From positions 1,160,001-1,224,000 of the forward strand of contig CP054837.1 of NCBI GenBank assembly GCA_028768525.1: DNA of 64,000 nt, written 5' to 3'. How positions within the stretch are numbered: the first letter of the stretch is position 1; every line of letters starts with the position of its first letter. Below, one piece after another: positions 8,690-17,082 of this stretch. A model generated the notes under the pieces. The model worked only from the letters and a program-made list of their open reading frames with translations. It was not told where the DNA came from and did not search any database. A program made the translations under genes and the position numbers. Source of the stretch: Desulfobacter sp. (GTDB taxonomy: Bacteria > Desulfobacterota > Desulfobacteria > Desulfobacterales > Desulfobacteraceae).

Positions 8690-10222
8690 CTAGTACAACT
8701 CCCCGATTTTTGCTTCCACCGCCCCGACGATGGCACCGCTGCGCAGCAGCGCCTTGACCTTGGCAATATCCGCAGACAAGAACCGGTCTTCGGTCATGTA
8801 ATCCACCTCCCTGCGGATGATTTCATAGGCGGCCATGGTGCCTTTCCCGGCCTTTAGATTGGTGAACAGGTCGATGGCCTGAGCCCCGCAGAGCAGTTCA
8901 ATGGCAATGACCTCCTCCACATTTTCCACAATGTCCCGGCACTTCCGGGCGGCCACCGCCCCCATGGAGACATGATCTTCCTTGTTGGCCGAGGTGGGAA
9001 TGGAATCCACCGAGGCGGGATGGGCAATGACCTTGTTTTCCGACACCAGGGAGGCCGCCGCATACTGGGCGATCATAAACCCTGAATTGAGTCCCCCGTC
9101 CTCCACCAGAAAGGCGGGTAAACCGGATAGCTGGGGGTTCACCAGGCGTTCGATGCGCCGCTCTGAAATATTGGCCAGTTCGGCGATGGCAATGCCCAGG
9201 AAATCACAGGCCAGGGCCAGGGGCTGGCCGTGGAAATTCCCCCCGGATAGAAACTCGCCGGACTCCGGAAAAATAAGGGGGTTTTCAGTGGAGGCATTCA
9301 TCTCCACCCGTATCACCCGGTCCACATAGCCGAAGGCATCCCAGGAAGCCCCGTGGACCTGGGGGGAACAACGGAGGGTATAGGCATCCTGAACCCGTGA
9401 ACAGTCCCTGTGGGAGGAAATGATTTCCGAATCCTCGGTGATGTTGAGCATATTCTGGGCCGCCTTCATCTGGCCGGTGTGGGGCCGGGCCCGGTGAATC
9501 CGGGGATCAAAGGCCGCCCGGGTGCCCATCAGGGTTTCAAGGCTCATGGATGCGGCAATGTCCGCATGCTTGCATAGATTCAAAGCGTCATGGAGGGCCA
9601 GGCATCCCAGGGCGATCATGAACTGGGTGCCGTTGATCAGGGCCAGCCCCTCCCCGGCGGCCAGTTCCAGGGGAGCGATCCCTTTTGTTTCCAGGGCTTT
9701 GGCCCCGGACATCCGCACACCATCCACAAAGGCCTCGCCTTCGCCGATGAGCACCAATGCCAGGTGGGCCATGGGCACCAGGTCACCGCTGGCCCCCACG
9801 GAGCCCTTCTCCGGCACCACAGGGACGATACCGGTGTTAAGCAGGTCGGCCAGCTTTTGAATGGTTTCCAGGCGCAGTCCGGAATTCCCCCGGCAAAAAT
9901 CATTGATACGCAGGGCGATCATGGCCCGGACCACATCCTCTGCCATGGGCTTTCCCATTCCGGCAGCATGGGAAAGCAGAATTTTTTTCTGGAGCGCCCG
10001 GGTATCCTCAAAGGAAATCGTCACATCGGAGAGGGCCCCGAATCCAGTGGTCACCCCGTAGATTCGTTCCCCTTCCCTCACCCATTTGTCCACCAGGGCC
10101 CGGGCCTTATTGATCCTGGCCACGGATTCAACGGAAATGGCGGCATTGACCCCCTCCCTGGCAATGGATACCAGTTCTTCCAACTGAAAATTTTCCCCGT
10201 TTAATTTAATGGTCTTTTTCAT
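8690..10222 (-). CDS. hutH: Histidine ammonia-lyase
   Basis: This 510-residue lyase eliminates ammonia from L-histidine to give urocanate. The MIO electrophile forms from Ala-Ser-Gly in GSVGASGDLVPMAH (about residues 143-156), and YGVTTGFGALSD supplies the catalytic Tyr. The selectivity pair reads Ser-His (LLSHAAG, near residue 84) as in histidine-specific enzymes, not Phe-Leu or His-Leu as in phenylalanine or tyrosine lyases. It is transcribed after hutC with a 22-base gap. Urocanase (hutU), which would consume the product, is not in this window. Confidence 0.93.
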   Translation of the reverse strand: MKKTIKLNGENFQLEELVSIAREGVNAAISVESVARINKARALVDKWVREGERIYGVTTGFGALSDVTISFEDTRALQKKILLSHAAGMGKPMAEDVVRAMIALRINDFCRGNSGLRLETIQKLADLLNTGIVPVVPEKGSVGASGDLVPMAHLALVLIGEGEAFVDGVRMSGAKALETKGIAPLELAAGEGLALINGTQFMIALGCLALHDALNLCKHADIAASMSLETLMGTRAAFDPRIHRARPHTGQMKAAQNMLNITEDSEIISSHRDCSRVQDAYTLRCSPQVHGASWDAFGYVDRVIRVEMNASTENPLIFPESGEFLSGGNFHGQPLALACDFLGIAIAELANISERRIERLVNPQLSGLPAFLVEDGGLNSGFMIAQYAAASLVSENKVIAHPASVDSIPTSANKEDHVSMGAVAARKCRDIVENVEEVIAIELLCGAQAIDLFTNLKAGKGTMAAYEIIRREVDYMTEDRFLSADIAKVKALLRSGAIVGAVEAKIGELY

Positions 10223-10244
10223 ATCGTCCCTTTCCGTTTATCTG

Positions 10245-10964
10245 TTATCGTTTAAACCGACCCTTGAGCGCATAACGGCTGCCCGGAGAAATAAGCCTGG
10301 AGTAAGTGGCCACCCGGTCAAAGGACCAGGTCCGCCGTGTCAGACAGAGGCAGGGGGTATCCGGTTCAATTTCCAGAAGGGTCGCAATTTCTCCGTTTGG
10401 ACACATAGCTTCGATCTCATGTTCCGCCTCCTGCACCGGCGCCGTGTCCAGAAGATAATCGCTCGGGGTCATCCGGGTGAAATCCTGCTCCAGATATTTT
10501 GGGGCAATGGCCGGATTGATAAACCGCTCCGAATACTGTACCGGAACCTCCCGGTCCAGGTGCAGAAGAATAGAGTGAAATATCCTGTCCCCGGCGGATA
10601 GTTTCAGCTTTGCTGCAATCTCCGGGTGGGCCGCTTCCTCTTGAAGCAGCAGCACACGGGACCCCGGAATCCCGCCCCAGGCCGTTATTTCCTTTGATAT
10701 ACTTTTAATCTCCAGAAGGGCGGCCTCGGGCTTGGGCCGGGCAACAAAGGTCCCCACCCCCTGGATGCGGACGATGCGGTGTTCCTCGGTAAGTTCCTTC
10801 AGGGCACGGTTGGCCGTCATTCTTGAGGCATTGAACTCTTTGGCAAGCCTTGTTTCCGAGGGCACCCGGTCATCGGGCTTGAGTTTTCCCGATTCAATAT
10901 CCCGGATTACGCTGAGTTTGATTCTCTGGTACAAAGCAAGGGGCTGGTCTTGTTTTTTTTCCAT
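10245..10964 (-). CDS. hutC: HutC-type GntR-family histidine utilization repressor
   Basis: The 239-residue regulator has a winged helix-turn-helix at residues 10-75 (ending in a typical HRIVRIQGVGTFVARP wing) and a UTRA ligand-binding domain from about residue 95. HutC proteins release DNA on binding urocanate. It sits between hutH and hutI, upstream of hutH in the same transcript, and faces hutI across a palindrome suited to its own binding. The position fits autoregulation as well as control of both arms of the locus. Confidence 0.88.
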   Translation of the reverse strand: MEKKQDQPLALYQRIKLSVIRDIESGKLKPDDRVPSETRLAKEFNASRMTANRALKELTEEHRIVRIQGVGTFVARPKPEAALLEIKSISKEITAWGGIPGSRVLLLQEEAAHPEIAAKLKLSAGDRIFHSILLHLDREVPVQYSERFINPAIAPKYLEQDFTRMTPSDYLLDTAPVQEAEHEIEAMCPNGEIATLLEIEPDTPCLCLTRRTWSFDRVATYSRLISPGSRYALKGRFKR

Positions 10965-11013
10965 GGAGGTATCGGGTTCCAGTTTAAATTTAATCGGTTG
11001 ACTTCATATCTAT

Positions 11014-11029
11014 ACTTGTATAGACAAGT
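11014..11029. promoter_or_regulatory. Candidate HutC operator over the hutI promoter
   Basis: The palindrome ACTTGTATAGACAAGT has perfect six-base arms around four central bases and resembles the TTGTATA-type sites of HutC/GntR repressors. It overlaps the spacer and -35 area of a rightward promoter whose -10 is TATAAT at 11034-11039 (a weak -35, TATACT, lies at 11011-11016). It is 50 bases upstream of hutC on the other side. One bound dimer could therefore repress hutI and hutC-hutH together. Confidence 0.6.
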
Positions 11030-11072
11030 AGTATATAATTTATGTCCAAATGTCAATATAAGGAGAAAAAAC

Positions 11073-12314
11073 GTGGCTGATACCATCTCTTCCTGGAACA
11101 CCCTTTATATTAACGCTCACCTGGCCACCATGGCCGGTCCGGGATACGGCGCCGTTCCCAGCGGAGCACTGGCCGTGGCCGACGGTAAAATTGCATGGAC
11201 AGGTGCCATGGCAGACCTGACAGGCCCGGCAGACACACTGGCGGAACAGGTCATTGACTGCCAAGGCAAATGGCTCCTTCCCGGCTTTGTGGACTGCCAT
11301 ACGCATCTGATCTGGGCCGGTTCCCGGGCCAGAGAATTTGAAATGCGCCTGGCAGGCGCCACCTACGAAGAGATTTCCAGACAGGGCGGGGGCATATTCT
11401 CAACGGTCCGGGCCGTGCGGGAGGCCTCTGAAAATGAACTGTTCGAAATTGCCGCCCGGCGCATCCGCCATTTTATTTCCCGGGGCATCACCTGTGTGGA
11501 AATCAAGTCCGGCTACGGTCTGGATATTGAAAACGAACTGAAAATGCTTTCCGTGGCCGGCCGACTCAATGCTGAACTGCCCGTTCATATTGAAGCCACC
11601 TTTCTGGGCGCCCATGCCCTGCCCCCGGAATTTTCCGGCAGGTCCGGGGAGTATATGGACCTGGTCATCCAAGAAATGCTGCCCCGGGTAAAGGACCAGG
11701 GGATTGCAACCGCCGTGGACGCCTTCTGCGAAACCATTGCCTTTCCCAGGGACCAGACCGAATCGTTGTTTCGGGCGGCCGCAGACCTGGGGTTCAAGGT
11801 CAAACTCCATGCGGAGCAGCTTTCCGACTCCGACGGGGCCGGCCTGGCCTCTGAATTTGACGCCCTCTCCTGCGACCACCTGGAATACCTGTCTGAAAAA
11901 GGGGCCCGGGCCATGGCCACCCATGGGGTAACGGCAGTGCTTCTGCCCGGTGCCTTTCACATGCTCAAAGAGACCCAGAAGCCGCCCATGGGCCTGATGC
12001 GGGATTTAGGAATCCCCATGGCCCTTGCCACGGACCTGAACCCGGGCACCAGCCCGGTATTCGGCATGACTCCGGTGCTGAACATGGGATGCCTGCTCTT
12101 TGGCATGACCTGTGAAGAGGCCCTGGCCGGTGCCACCGTCAACGGCGCCAATGCCCTGGGACTTTCCCGGCGCAAAGGAAGCCTTGAAGCCGGAAAAGAT
12201 GCGGATTTCGTGGTCTGGGATATTGATTCCCCGGCCGATCTCTGCTACCTGATGGATAACACCCCTGTGGACCGGGTGGTAATCTCGGGCCGCACCGCAT
12301 TTAAAGCGGACTGA
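11073..12314 (+). CDS. hutI: Imidazolonepropionase
   Basis: This 413-residue amidohydrolase opens 4-imidazolone-5-propionate to N-formimino-glutamate, the third step of histidine breakdown. Metal ligands are visible in the VDCHTHLIWAGSR motif and in HAEQLSD. The substrate-pocket segments GGGIFSTVRAVREA and ATDLNPGTSP are intact. I chose the GTG at 11073, preceded by AAGGAGA at the right spacing. The open frame extends further left, but that part is untranslatable-looking operator DNA. Confidence 0.92.
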   Translation: MADTISSWNTLYINAHLATMAGPGYGAVPSGALAVADGKIAWTGAMADLTGPADTLAEQVIDCQGKWLLPGFVDCHTHLIWAGSRAREFEMRLAGATYEEISRQGGGIFSTVRAVREASENELFEIAARRIRHFISRGITCVEIKSGYGLDIENELKMLSVAGRLNAELPVHIEATFLGAHALPPEFSGRSGEYMDLVIQEMLPRVKDQGIATAVDAFCETIAFPRDQTESLFRAAADLGFKVKLHAEQLSDSDGAGLASEFDALSCDHLEYLSEKGARAMATHGVTAVLLPGAFHMLKETQKPPMGLMRDLGIPMALATDLNPGTSPVFGMTPVLNMGCLLFGMTCEEALAGATVNGANALGLSRRKGSLEAGKDADFVVWDIDSPADLCYLMDNTPVDRVVISGRTAFKAD

Positions 12315-12351
12315 CACGCTGGGGGGTGATTTATTTTTTAGCGGAGGAACC

Positions 12352-13005
12352 ATGCGCATCTACGCCGTTGCCGACATCCACGGAAAAAAAAGACACCTGG
12401 CCGCCATCTACGGGGTATTGGATAAGTATGCCCCCGATATCATTGTGGCGGCCGGGGACCTGACCAGTCACCTCAAATACCGCACCTGCCTTTCCCAACT
12501 GGACTGCCTCCCGGTTCCGGTGCTTGCCGTTCGGGGAAATACCGACCTCAAACGCATTGAAAGCCGCATTGGAAAGGCCCGGAACCTGCACCTGCTCACC
12601 CCGGCCCCCTACCATGCGGGGGGCCTTTCCTTTTCCGGTGTCTCAGGCACCCTGGTCCTGCCCCTGGCCTCCAGGATCTGCCTGGGGGAGAACAAACTGC
12701 TCACCACCCTGCCCTGCCCCATGGACGAAGACTCAGTGCTGGTGGCCCACCCCCCGCCCAAGGGAATCTGCGACCGGGTGGCCGGAAAATTTTCCGTGGG
12801 CAGCAAAAACCTGGCCGGATTCATCCGGACGGCACAGCCCGCCCTGGCGCTCTGCGGCCATATCCATGAACAGCCCGGCAAGGGCCGCATCGGCAGAACC
12901 ATAGTGGTGAACTGCGCCATGGGCCGGTCCGGTATCGGCGCCCTCATTGACATGGAAAAAGGACGTTCCCCCCATGTAAATTTCTTGCACCGGGGCGACC
13001 TGTAG
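12352..13005 (+). CDS. Metallophosphoesterase
   Basis: The 217-residue protein has the dimetal phosphoesterase motifs in order: ADIHG near the N-terminus (residue 7), AAGDLTS (about 34), RGNTD (about 61), a histidine in LVAHPPPKG, and the closing CGHIHEQPGKG (about 163). It resembles small YfcE/MJ0912-like phosphodiesterases. The substrate is unknown. It follows hutI by 37 bases but has its own strong ribosome site (GCGGAGGA), and it is the first gene of a short run with cooT and the M23-like gene. Confidence 0.85.
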   Translation: MRIYAVADIHGKKRHLAAIYGVLDKYAPDIIVAAGDLTSHLKYRTCLSQLDCLPVPVLAVRGNTDLKRIESRIGKARNLHLLTPAPYHAGGLSFSGVSGTLVLPLASRICLGENKLLTTLPCPMDEDSVLVAHPPPKGICDRVAGKFSVGSKNLAGFIRTAQPALALCGHIHEQPGKGRIGRTIVVNCAMGRSGIGALIDMEKGRSPHVNFLHRGDL

Positions 13006-13053
13006 TGTTAAAGAAATAAGGCATGCGCAACCCATAAGGTAAAGGAAGCAAAT

Positions 13054-13245
13054 ATGTGTGAATCCAATGTATATTTAAAGGATGGGGACCAGGAAACCCT
13101 GGTCATGGAAAACGTGGCAACCATCACCCCTGCCGGGGAAAGTAAATTCATCCTCAGGGGACTGCTGGGAGAACAAAAGGAAATTGCCGGCGTCATCGAA
13201 GACATCAACCTCATGGGACATAAAATCATTCTAAAAGCCGTATAA
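13054..13245 (+). CDS. cooT: CooT family nickel-binding protein
   Basis: At 63 residues the protein is a full-length CooT-type SH3-fold protein starting MCESNVYL. The invariant Cys2 is the nickel ligand in the characterised family member, which helps load nickel into carbon monoxide dehydrogenase. The end, INLMGHKIILK, is also typical. No CODH gene lies nearby, so it may serve an enzyme encoded elsewhere. Its stop overlaps the next ATG by one base (TAATG), indicating translational coupling. Confidence 0.85.
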   Translation: MCESNVYLKDGDQETLVMENVATITPAGESKFILRGLLGEQKEIAGVIEDINLMGHKIILKAV

Positions 13246-13811
13246 TGACCTTTTTTTCAGAGTATCTGGACAGTATTGCCCGGGCCAACGGCCTGGGCAA
13301 TCTGCCTTTGGACTGGCTCTTTTACCCGGGTATGCTCCAGGACAGCACAGGAATGTGGTGGGCCGACTTCGGCACCCGCCATGCGGCCCACGAAGGCATT
13401 GATATCTGTTTCTACAGAAACGGCAAAGGCACCAGCGCCCTGCCCCCCGGTGCCCGGGTGCCTGCCGCAGCCTCCGGCACCCTTCTGAACATTTCCAGTG
13501 ATCTCATGGGCAAAAGCCTTGTGGTCTCGCTGGATAACGCTGCTGAAGGCGGGGCAGGCCGCGACGAAGACCAGCCCGTTTTAGTCTATTCCCATCTTTC
13601 CCCCGATCCGGGCCTTGCCCCGGGGGACCGGATCTCAAAAGGAGATATCTTGGCCGCCACCTTTGATGCCAGGACCATAAAATCCCGGCTGCTCTCCCAC
13701 CTCCATCTTTCCTGCGTGCTTATTCCCGCCGCTGTGGATAAGGGAGCGCTGGACTGGGGGCTTTTTGCGGACAGAGAGCGGGTGACTTATATTAATCCCG
13801 TATTTCTCTAA
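13245..13811 (+). CDS. M23-like peptidase-fold protein
   Basis: The 188-residue protein carries motifs like those of LytM/M23 metallopeptidases: HEGIDICFY (about residue 46, compare HxGxD), a turn PPGARVPAAASGTLL, then LVYSHLS and SHLHLSC (compare HLH). There is no signal peptide, which is unusual for a cell-wall hydrolase, and the context with CooT suggests an intracellular or non-peptidase role. The ligand set His/Asp/His looks preserved. I regard the fold as likely and the activity as open. Confidence 0.6.
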   Translation: MTFFSEYLDSIARANGLGNLPLDWLFYPGMLQDSTGMWWADFGTRHAAHEGIDICFYRNGKGTSALPPGARVPAAASGTLLNISSDLMGKSLVVSLDNAAEGGAGRDEDQPVLVYSHLSPDPGLAPGDRISKGDILAATFDARTIKSRLLSHLHLSCVLIPAAVDKGALDWGLFADRERVTYINPVFL

Positions 13812-13923
13812 CCCGCTGAAAGGCGCGTCTATTAGGTAAAAGAAGAATTGAAAAAAAAGAAAATTTGATCTATGATCACCTTCAATTTGTAACGCACCAG
13901 CTAATCTAACACGGAGAGGATGA

Positions 13924-14391
13924 ATGAAGATTATTAAAGTTCTGTTTTTTCTCATTATCCTGGGCACCCTGGGAACCATCGGCTACCAGAACCAGGAGTA
14001 TTTTCTGACCAACATGGGGCTGCACATCGATATCACCATTTTTAAAAAAACATTCCTCCAGTACACGGCCAGGGAACTGCCCAACTGGGCCTATTGGGGC
14101 ATCTGCTTTGTTCTGGGCCTGCTCATCGCCTCCATTCGCGGCATGGTCAAAGCCTTCCGCCTGGGCCGTGAAATAAAGGCCAAAAATCTTCGGATCGACA
14201 AGCTCAAGGGAGAAATCAATACCCTGAAAACCGAGCTGGACGTTTATATCCACGATCCCTATATCAAAAAACACCTGGCAAACAAGGCTGCAGAAGCCGA
14301 GGCCGCTAAAGAAGCCGCCAACAATCCTGTGGCTGAAAAAATAGAAGAAACAAAAGAAGAAGAAAAAGAGGCAGAGGAAGCCAAGGCGTAA
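13924..14391 (+). CDS. LapA-domain (DUF1049) membrane protein
   Basis: The 155-residue protein has two hydrophobic segments (residues 3-22 and 58-78) separated by a short loop, then a basic helix and coiled coil (KAKNLRIDKLKGEINTLKTEL, about residues 85-105). It ends in a tail made mostly of Ala, Glu and Lys. This is the layout of lipopolysaccharide assembly protein A-domain proteins. The tail contains 20 or more acidic residues and is probably disordered. It lies 15 bases before mutS in the same direction. Confidence 0.75.
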   Translation: MKIIKVLFFLIILGTLGTIGYQNQEYFLTNMGLHIDITIFKKTFLQYTARELPNWAYWGICFVLGLLIASIRGMVKAFRLGREIKAKNLRIDKLKGEINTLKTELDVYIHDPYIKKHLANKAAEAEAAKEAANNPVAEKIEETKEEEKEAEEAKA

Positions 14392-14406
14392 CACCCTTTA
14401 CCATCC

Positions 14407-17082
14407 ATGAGCAACAAGAAGCAAACGCCCATGATGGCCCAGTACCTGGCCATCAAAGAGACATACCGGGATGCCATACTCTTTTACCGCATGGGGGATT
14501 TCTATGAAATGTTCCTGGACGATGCGGTTAAGGCGGCCGGCATCCTGGAAATCGCCCTGACATCCAGGAACAAGAACGATACCGAGCCCATCCCCATGTG
14601 CGGGGTGCCCTACAAGGCGGCAGACGTCTATATCGCCAAGCTCATCGAAAAAGGATGCAAGGTGGCCGTCTGCGAGCAGGTGGAAGACCCGGCACAGGCA
14701 AAGGGCCTGGTGAAACGGGAAGTGGTCCGGGTCATCACCCCGGGGATGATTCTCAACGAATCCCTGCTGGACAAGGGAAGTAACAACTTCCTGGTGGCCA
14801 TTTCCAGGGTAAAAGAGTATGCAGGCCTGGCCTGCCTGGATATTTCAACGGGCACCTTCACCACCTGCCAGGAGGCGCGCACCTCCGGGGCGATCCCTGC
14901 GGCCCTCATCGACGAGGCCAGGAAACTGGACCCCAGGGAAATCCTGCTGCCGGAAAATTTCAGAACAGACCCGGCCTATGCAAGCATAAGAAAAGCCTTT
15001 TCCCACCTTGAAACCACCTATCTGGCCAACCGGGACTTTCACCTTGAAGATGCCAGGGAGCGGCTCAAGGAAAAATTCGCCACCCGGAGCCTGGAAGGGT
15101 TCGGCATCGAACGGATGCCCGCCTCCATATCCGCAGCCGGCGCCGTCATGGCCTATGTGGAAGAGACCCAGATGCAGGCCACCCGGCACATCTTCAAGAT
15201 TGCCCCCTATGACCTGGAGGACTTCCTGGTCATCGACGACAGATCCTGTAAGAACCTGGAACTGCTTTCCAATATCCAGACCCAGGACAAAAAGGGAACC
15301 CTCATCCATGTGCTGGACAGGACCGTCACCGCCATGGGAGGGCGCCTGATCAAGCAGTGGATCCGGTATCCCCTGGTGGATCCGGACAAAATCCAGATGC
15401 GCCTGGACTGTCTGGAGGAACTGATAAACGCCCCCCAGGCCCACCAGTCCATCGGGACCCGGCTTAAATCCGTCTATGACATGGAGCGGCTGGGATCCAA
15501 AATTTCCATGGGCCAGGGCAATGCCAGGGATATGATTTCCCTGAAAAATTCCCTGTCCAACCTGCCGCGGCTCTTTGAGGACCTCTCAGCTTTCTCCCAC
15601 CCCATGCTCAACGGCAGCCGGATGGAAGGCCGCCGGGACATCATGGAGCGTCTTGACGGGCTTACCGGCCTGATCACCCGGGCCATCCGGGAAGATGCCG
15701 TCCACACCCTCAACGAGGGCAATATCATCAATGACGGATACAGCGAGGAACTGGACGAACTGCTGGCCATCACCCGGGACGGTAAATCATGGATCGCAAA
15801 GACCGAGGCCAGGGAAAAGGAAAAGACAAAGCTTTCCTCCCTGAAAATAAAATATAATAAGGTCTTCGGTTATTTCATTGAAGTATCCAAGGCCCAGTCC
15901 GCCCAGGTGCCGGAACACTATATTCGAAAACAGACCCTGGTCAATGCCGAACGGTTCATCACCCAGGAGATGAAGGAGGTGGAGACCACCATCTTCAACG
16001 CCCAGGACCGCCGCAACGCCCTTGAATATGAAATTTTCTGCACCGTGCGCGAGCAGGTAGTCGAGCGGGCCCGGGACATCCTTACCATGGCCGGATTCAT
16101 CGCCCGTATCGATGTCCTCCAGAGCCTGGCCCGGGTGGCCCTGGAAAACAATTATGTAAAGCCTGAGATCCGTGACGACCATTGCATTGTCATTGAAGAG
16201 GGCCGCCACCCCGTTGTTGAAAAACTGATCCAGGGGGAACGTTACGTTCCCAACTCCATTGCCATGGACGATGCAACCTGCCAGCAGATGCTCATCACCG
16301 GTCCCAACATGGCCGGCAAGTCAACGGTGCTGCGCCAGGTGGCCCTGACCGTGCTCATGGCCCAGATGGGCTCCTTTGTACCGGCAGTGAAAGCCTCGGT
16401 CTGCATCACCGACCGGATCTTTACCCGGGTCGGCGCCCTGGACAACCTCTCCTCGGGCCAGTCCACCTTTATGGTGGAGATGGAGGAAACCGCCAACATC
16501 GTCAACAACGCCACGGAAAACTCCCTGGTCATTTTAGATGAAATCGGCAGAGGCACCTCAACCTACGACGGCATGAGCATTGCCTGGGCCGTGGCCGAAT
16601 ACCTCCATGACCTCAATGCCAAAGGGGTGAAAACCCTGTTTGCCACCCATTACCATGAGCTGACCCGGCTGGAGGCAACCAAGCCAAGGATCAAAAACTA
16701 CAATATTGCCGTAAAGGAGTTCAACGACAATATCGTCTTCCTCCGCCGCCTGGTTGAGGGGGGAACCAACAAAAGCTACGGCATCCAGGTGGCCCGGCTG
16801 GCCGGTGTCCCCGACCGGATTATCGATATGGCAAAAGGGGTATTGGCATCGGTGGAAACCCACCAGGCCCCCCAGCCGGAGGTAATGCCCGGCCCTGTAG
16901 ATTCCAAGCCCGCCAAAAAGAAGAAAAAAACCAGAAAGGCCAGAGATGACGGGCAGATGGATCTTTTTGCCGGGCCCGACACCGAGCTGAAAAAAATGCT
17001 GGACAAGGTGGACATCGCCCTGATGACCCCCCTTGACGCCTTGAATTTCCTGAACGAACTCAAGCAGAAGGCCTGTTCATGA
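14407..17082 (+). CDS. mutS: DNA mismatch repair protein MutS
   Basis: The full-length 891-residue MutS has the N-terminal mismatch-recognition motif FYRMGDFYEMF (Phe-x-Glu within it), the connector and lever domains, and a C-terminal ABC ATPase with Walker A TGPNMAGKST (about residues 636-645) and Walker B LVILDEIGRGTS. The late FATHYHEL supplies the H-loop. It recognises base mismatches and recruits MutL, which is not in this window. It ends with a lysine-rich linker and the tetramerisation helix. Its stop overlaps the next gene (ATGA). Confidence 0.97.
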   Translation: MSNKKQTPMMAQYLAIKETYRDAILFYRMGDFYEMFLDDAVKAAGILEIALTSRNKNDTEPIPMCGVPYKAADVYIAKLIEKGCKVAVCEQVEDPAQAKGLVKREVVRVITPGMILNESLLDKGSNNFLVAISRVKEYAGLACLDISTGTFTTCQEARTSGAIPAALIDEARKLDPREILLPENFRTDPAYASIRKAFSHLETTYLANRDFHLEDARERLKEKFATRSLEGFGIERMPASISAAGAVMAYVEETQMQATRHIFKIAPYDLEDFLVIDDRSCKNLELLSNIQTQDKKGTLIHVLDRTVTAMGGRLIKQWIRYPLVDPDKIQMRLDCLEELINAPQAHQSIGTRLKSVYDMERLGSKISMGQGNARDMISLKNSLSNLPRLFEDLSAFSHPMLNGSRMEGRRDIMERLDGLTGLITRAIREDAVHTLNEGNIINDGYSEELDELLAITRDGKSWIAKTEAREKEKTKLSSLKIKYNKVFGYFIEVSKAQSAQVPEHYIRKQTLVNAERFITQEMKEVETTIFNAQDRRNALEYEIFCTVREQVVERARDILTMAGFIARIDVLQSLARVALENNYVKPEIRDDHCIVIEEGRHPVVEKLIQGERYVPNSIAMDDATCQQMLITGPNMAGKSTVLRQVALTVLMAQMGSFVPAVKASVCITDRIFTRVGALDNLSSGQSTFMVEMEETANIVNNATENSLVILDEIGRGTSTYDGMSIAWAVAEYLHDLNAKGVKTLFATHYHELTRLEATKPRIKNYNIAVKEFNDNIVFLRRLVEGGTNKSYGIQVARLAGVPDRIIDMAKGVLASVETHQAPQPEVMPGPVDSKPAKKKKKTRKARDDGQMDLFAGPDTELKKMLDKVDIALMTPLDALNFLNELKQKACS

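Noticed and set aside
8690..10222. HutH as a phenylalanine or tyrosine ammonia-lyase, in view of the aromatic theme
   Set aside because: The selectivity pair is Ser-His as in histidine ammonia-lyase, and hutC and hutI are adjacent.
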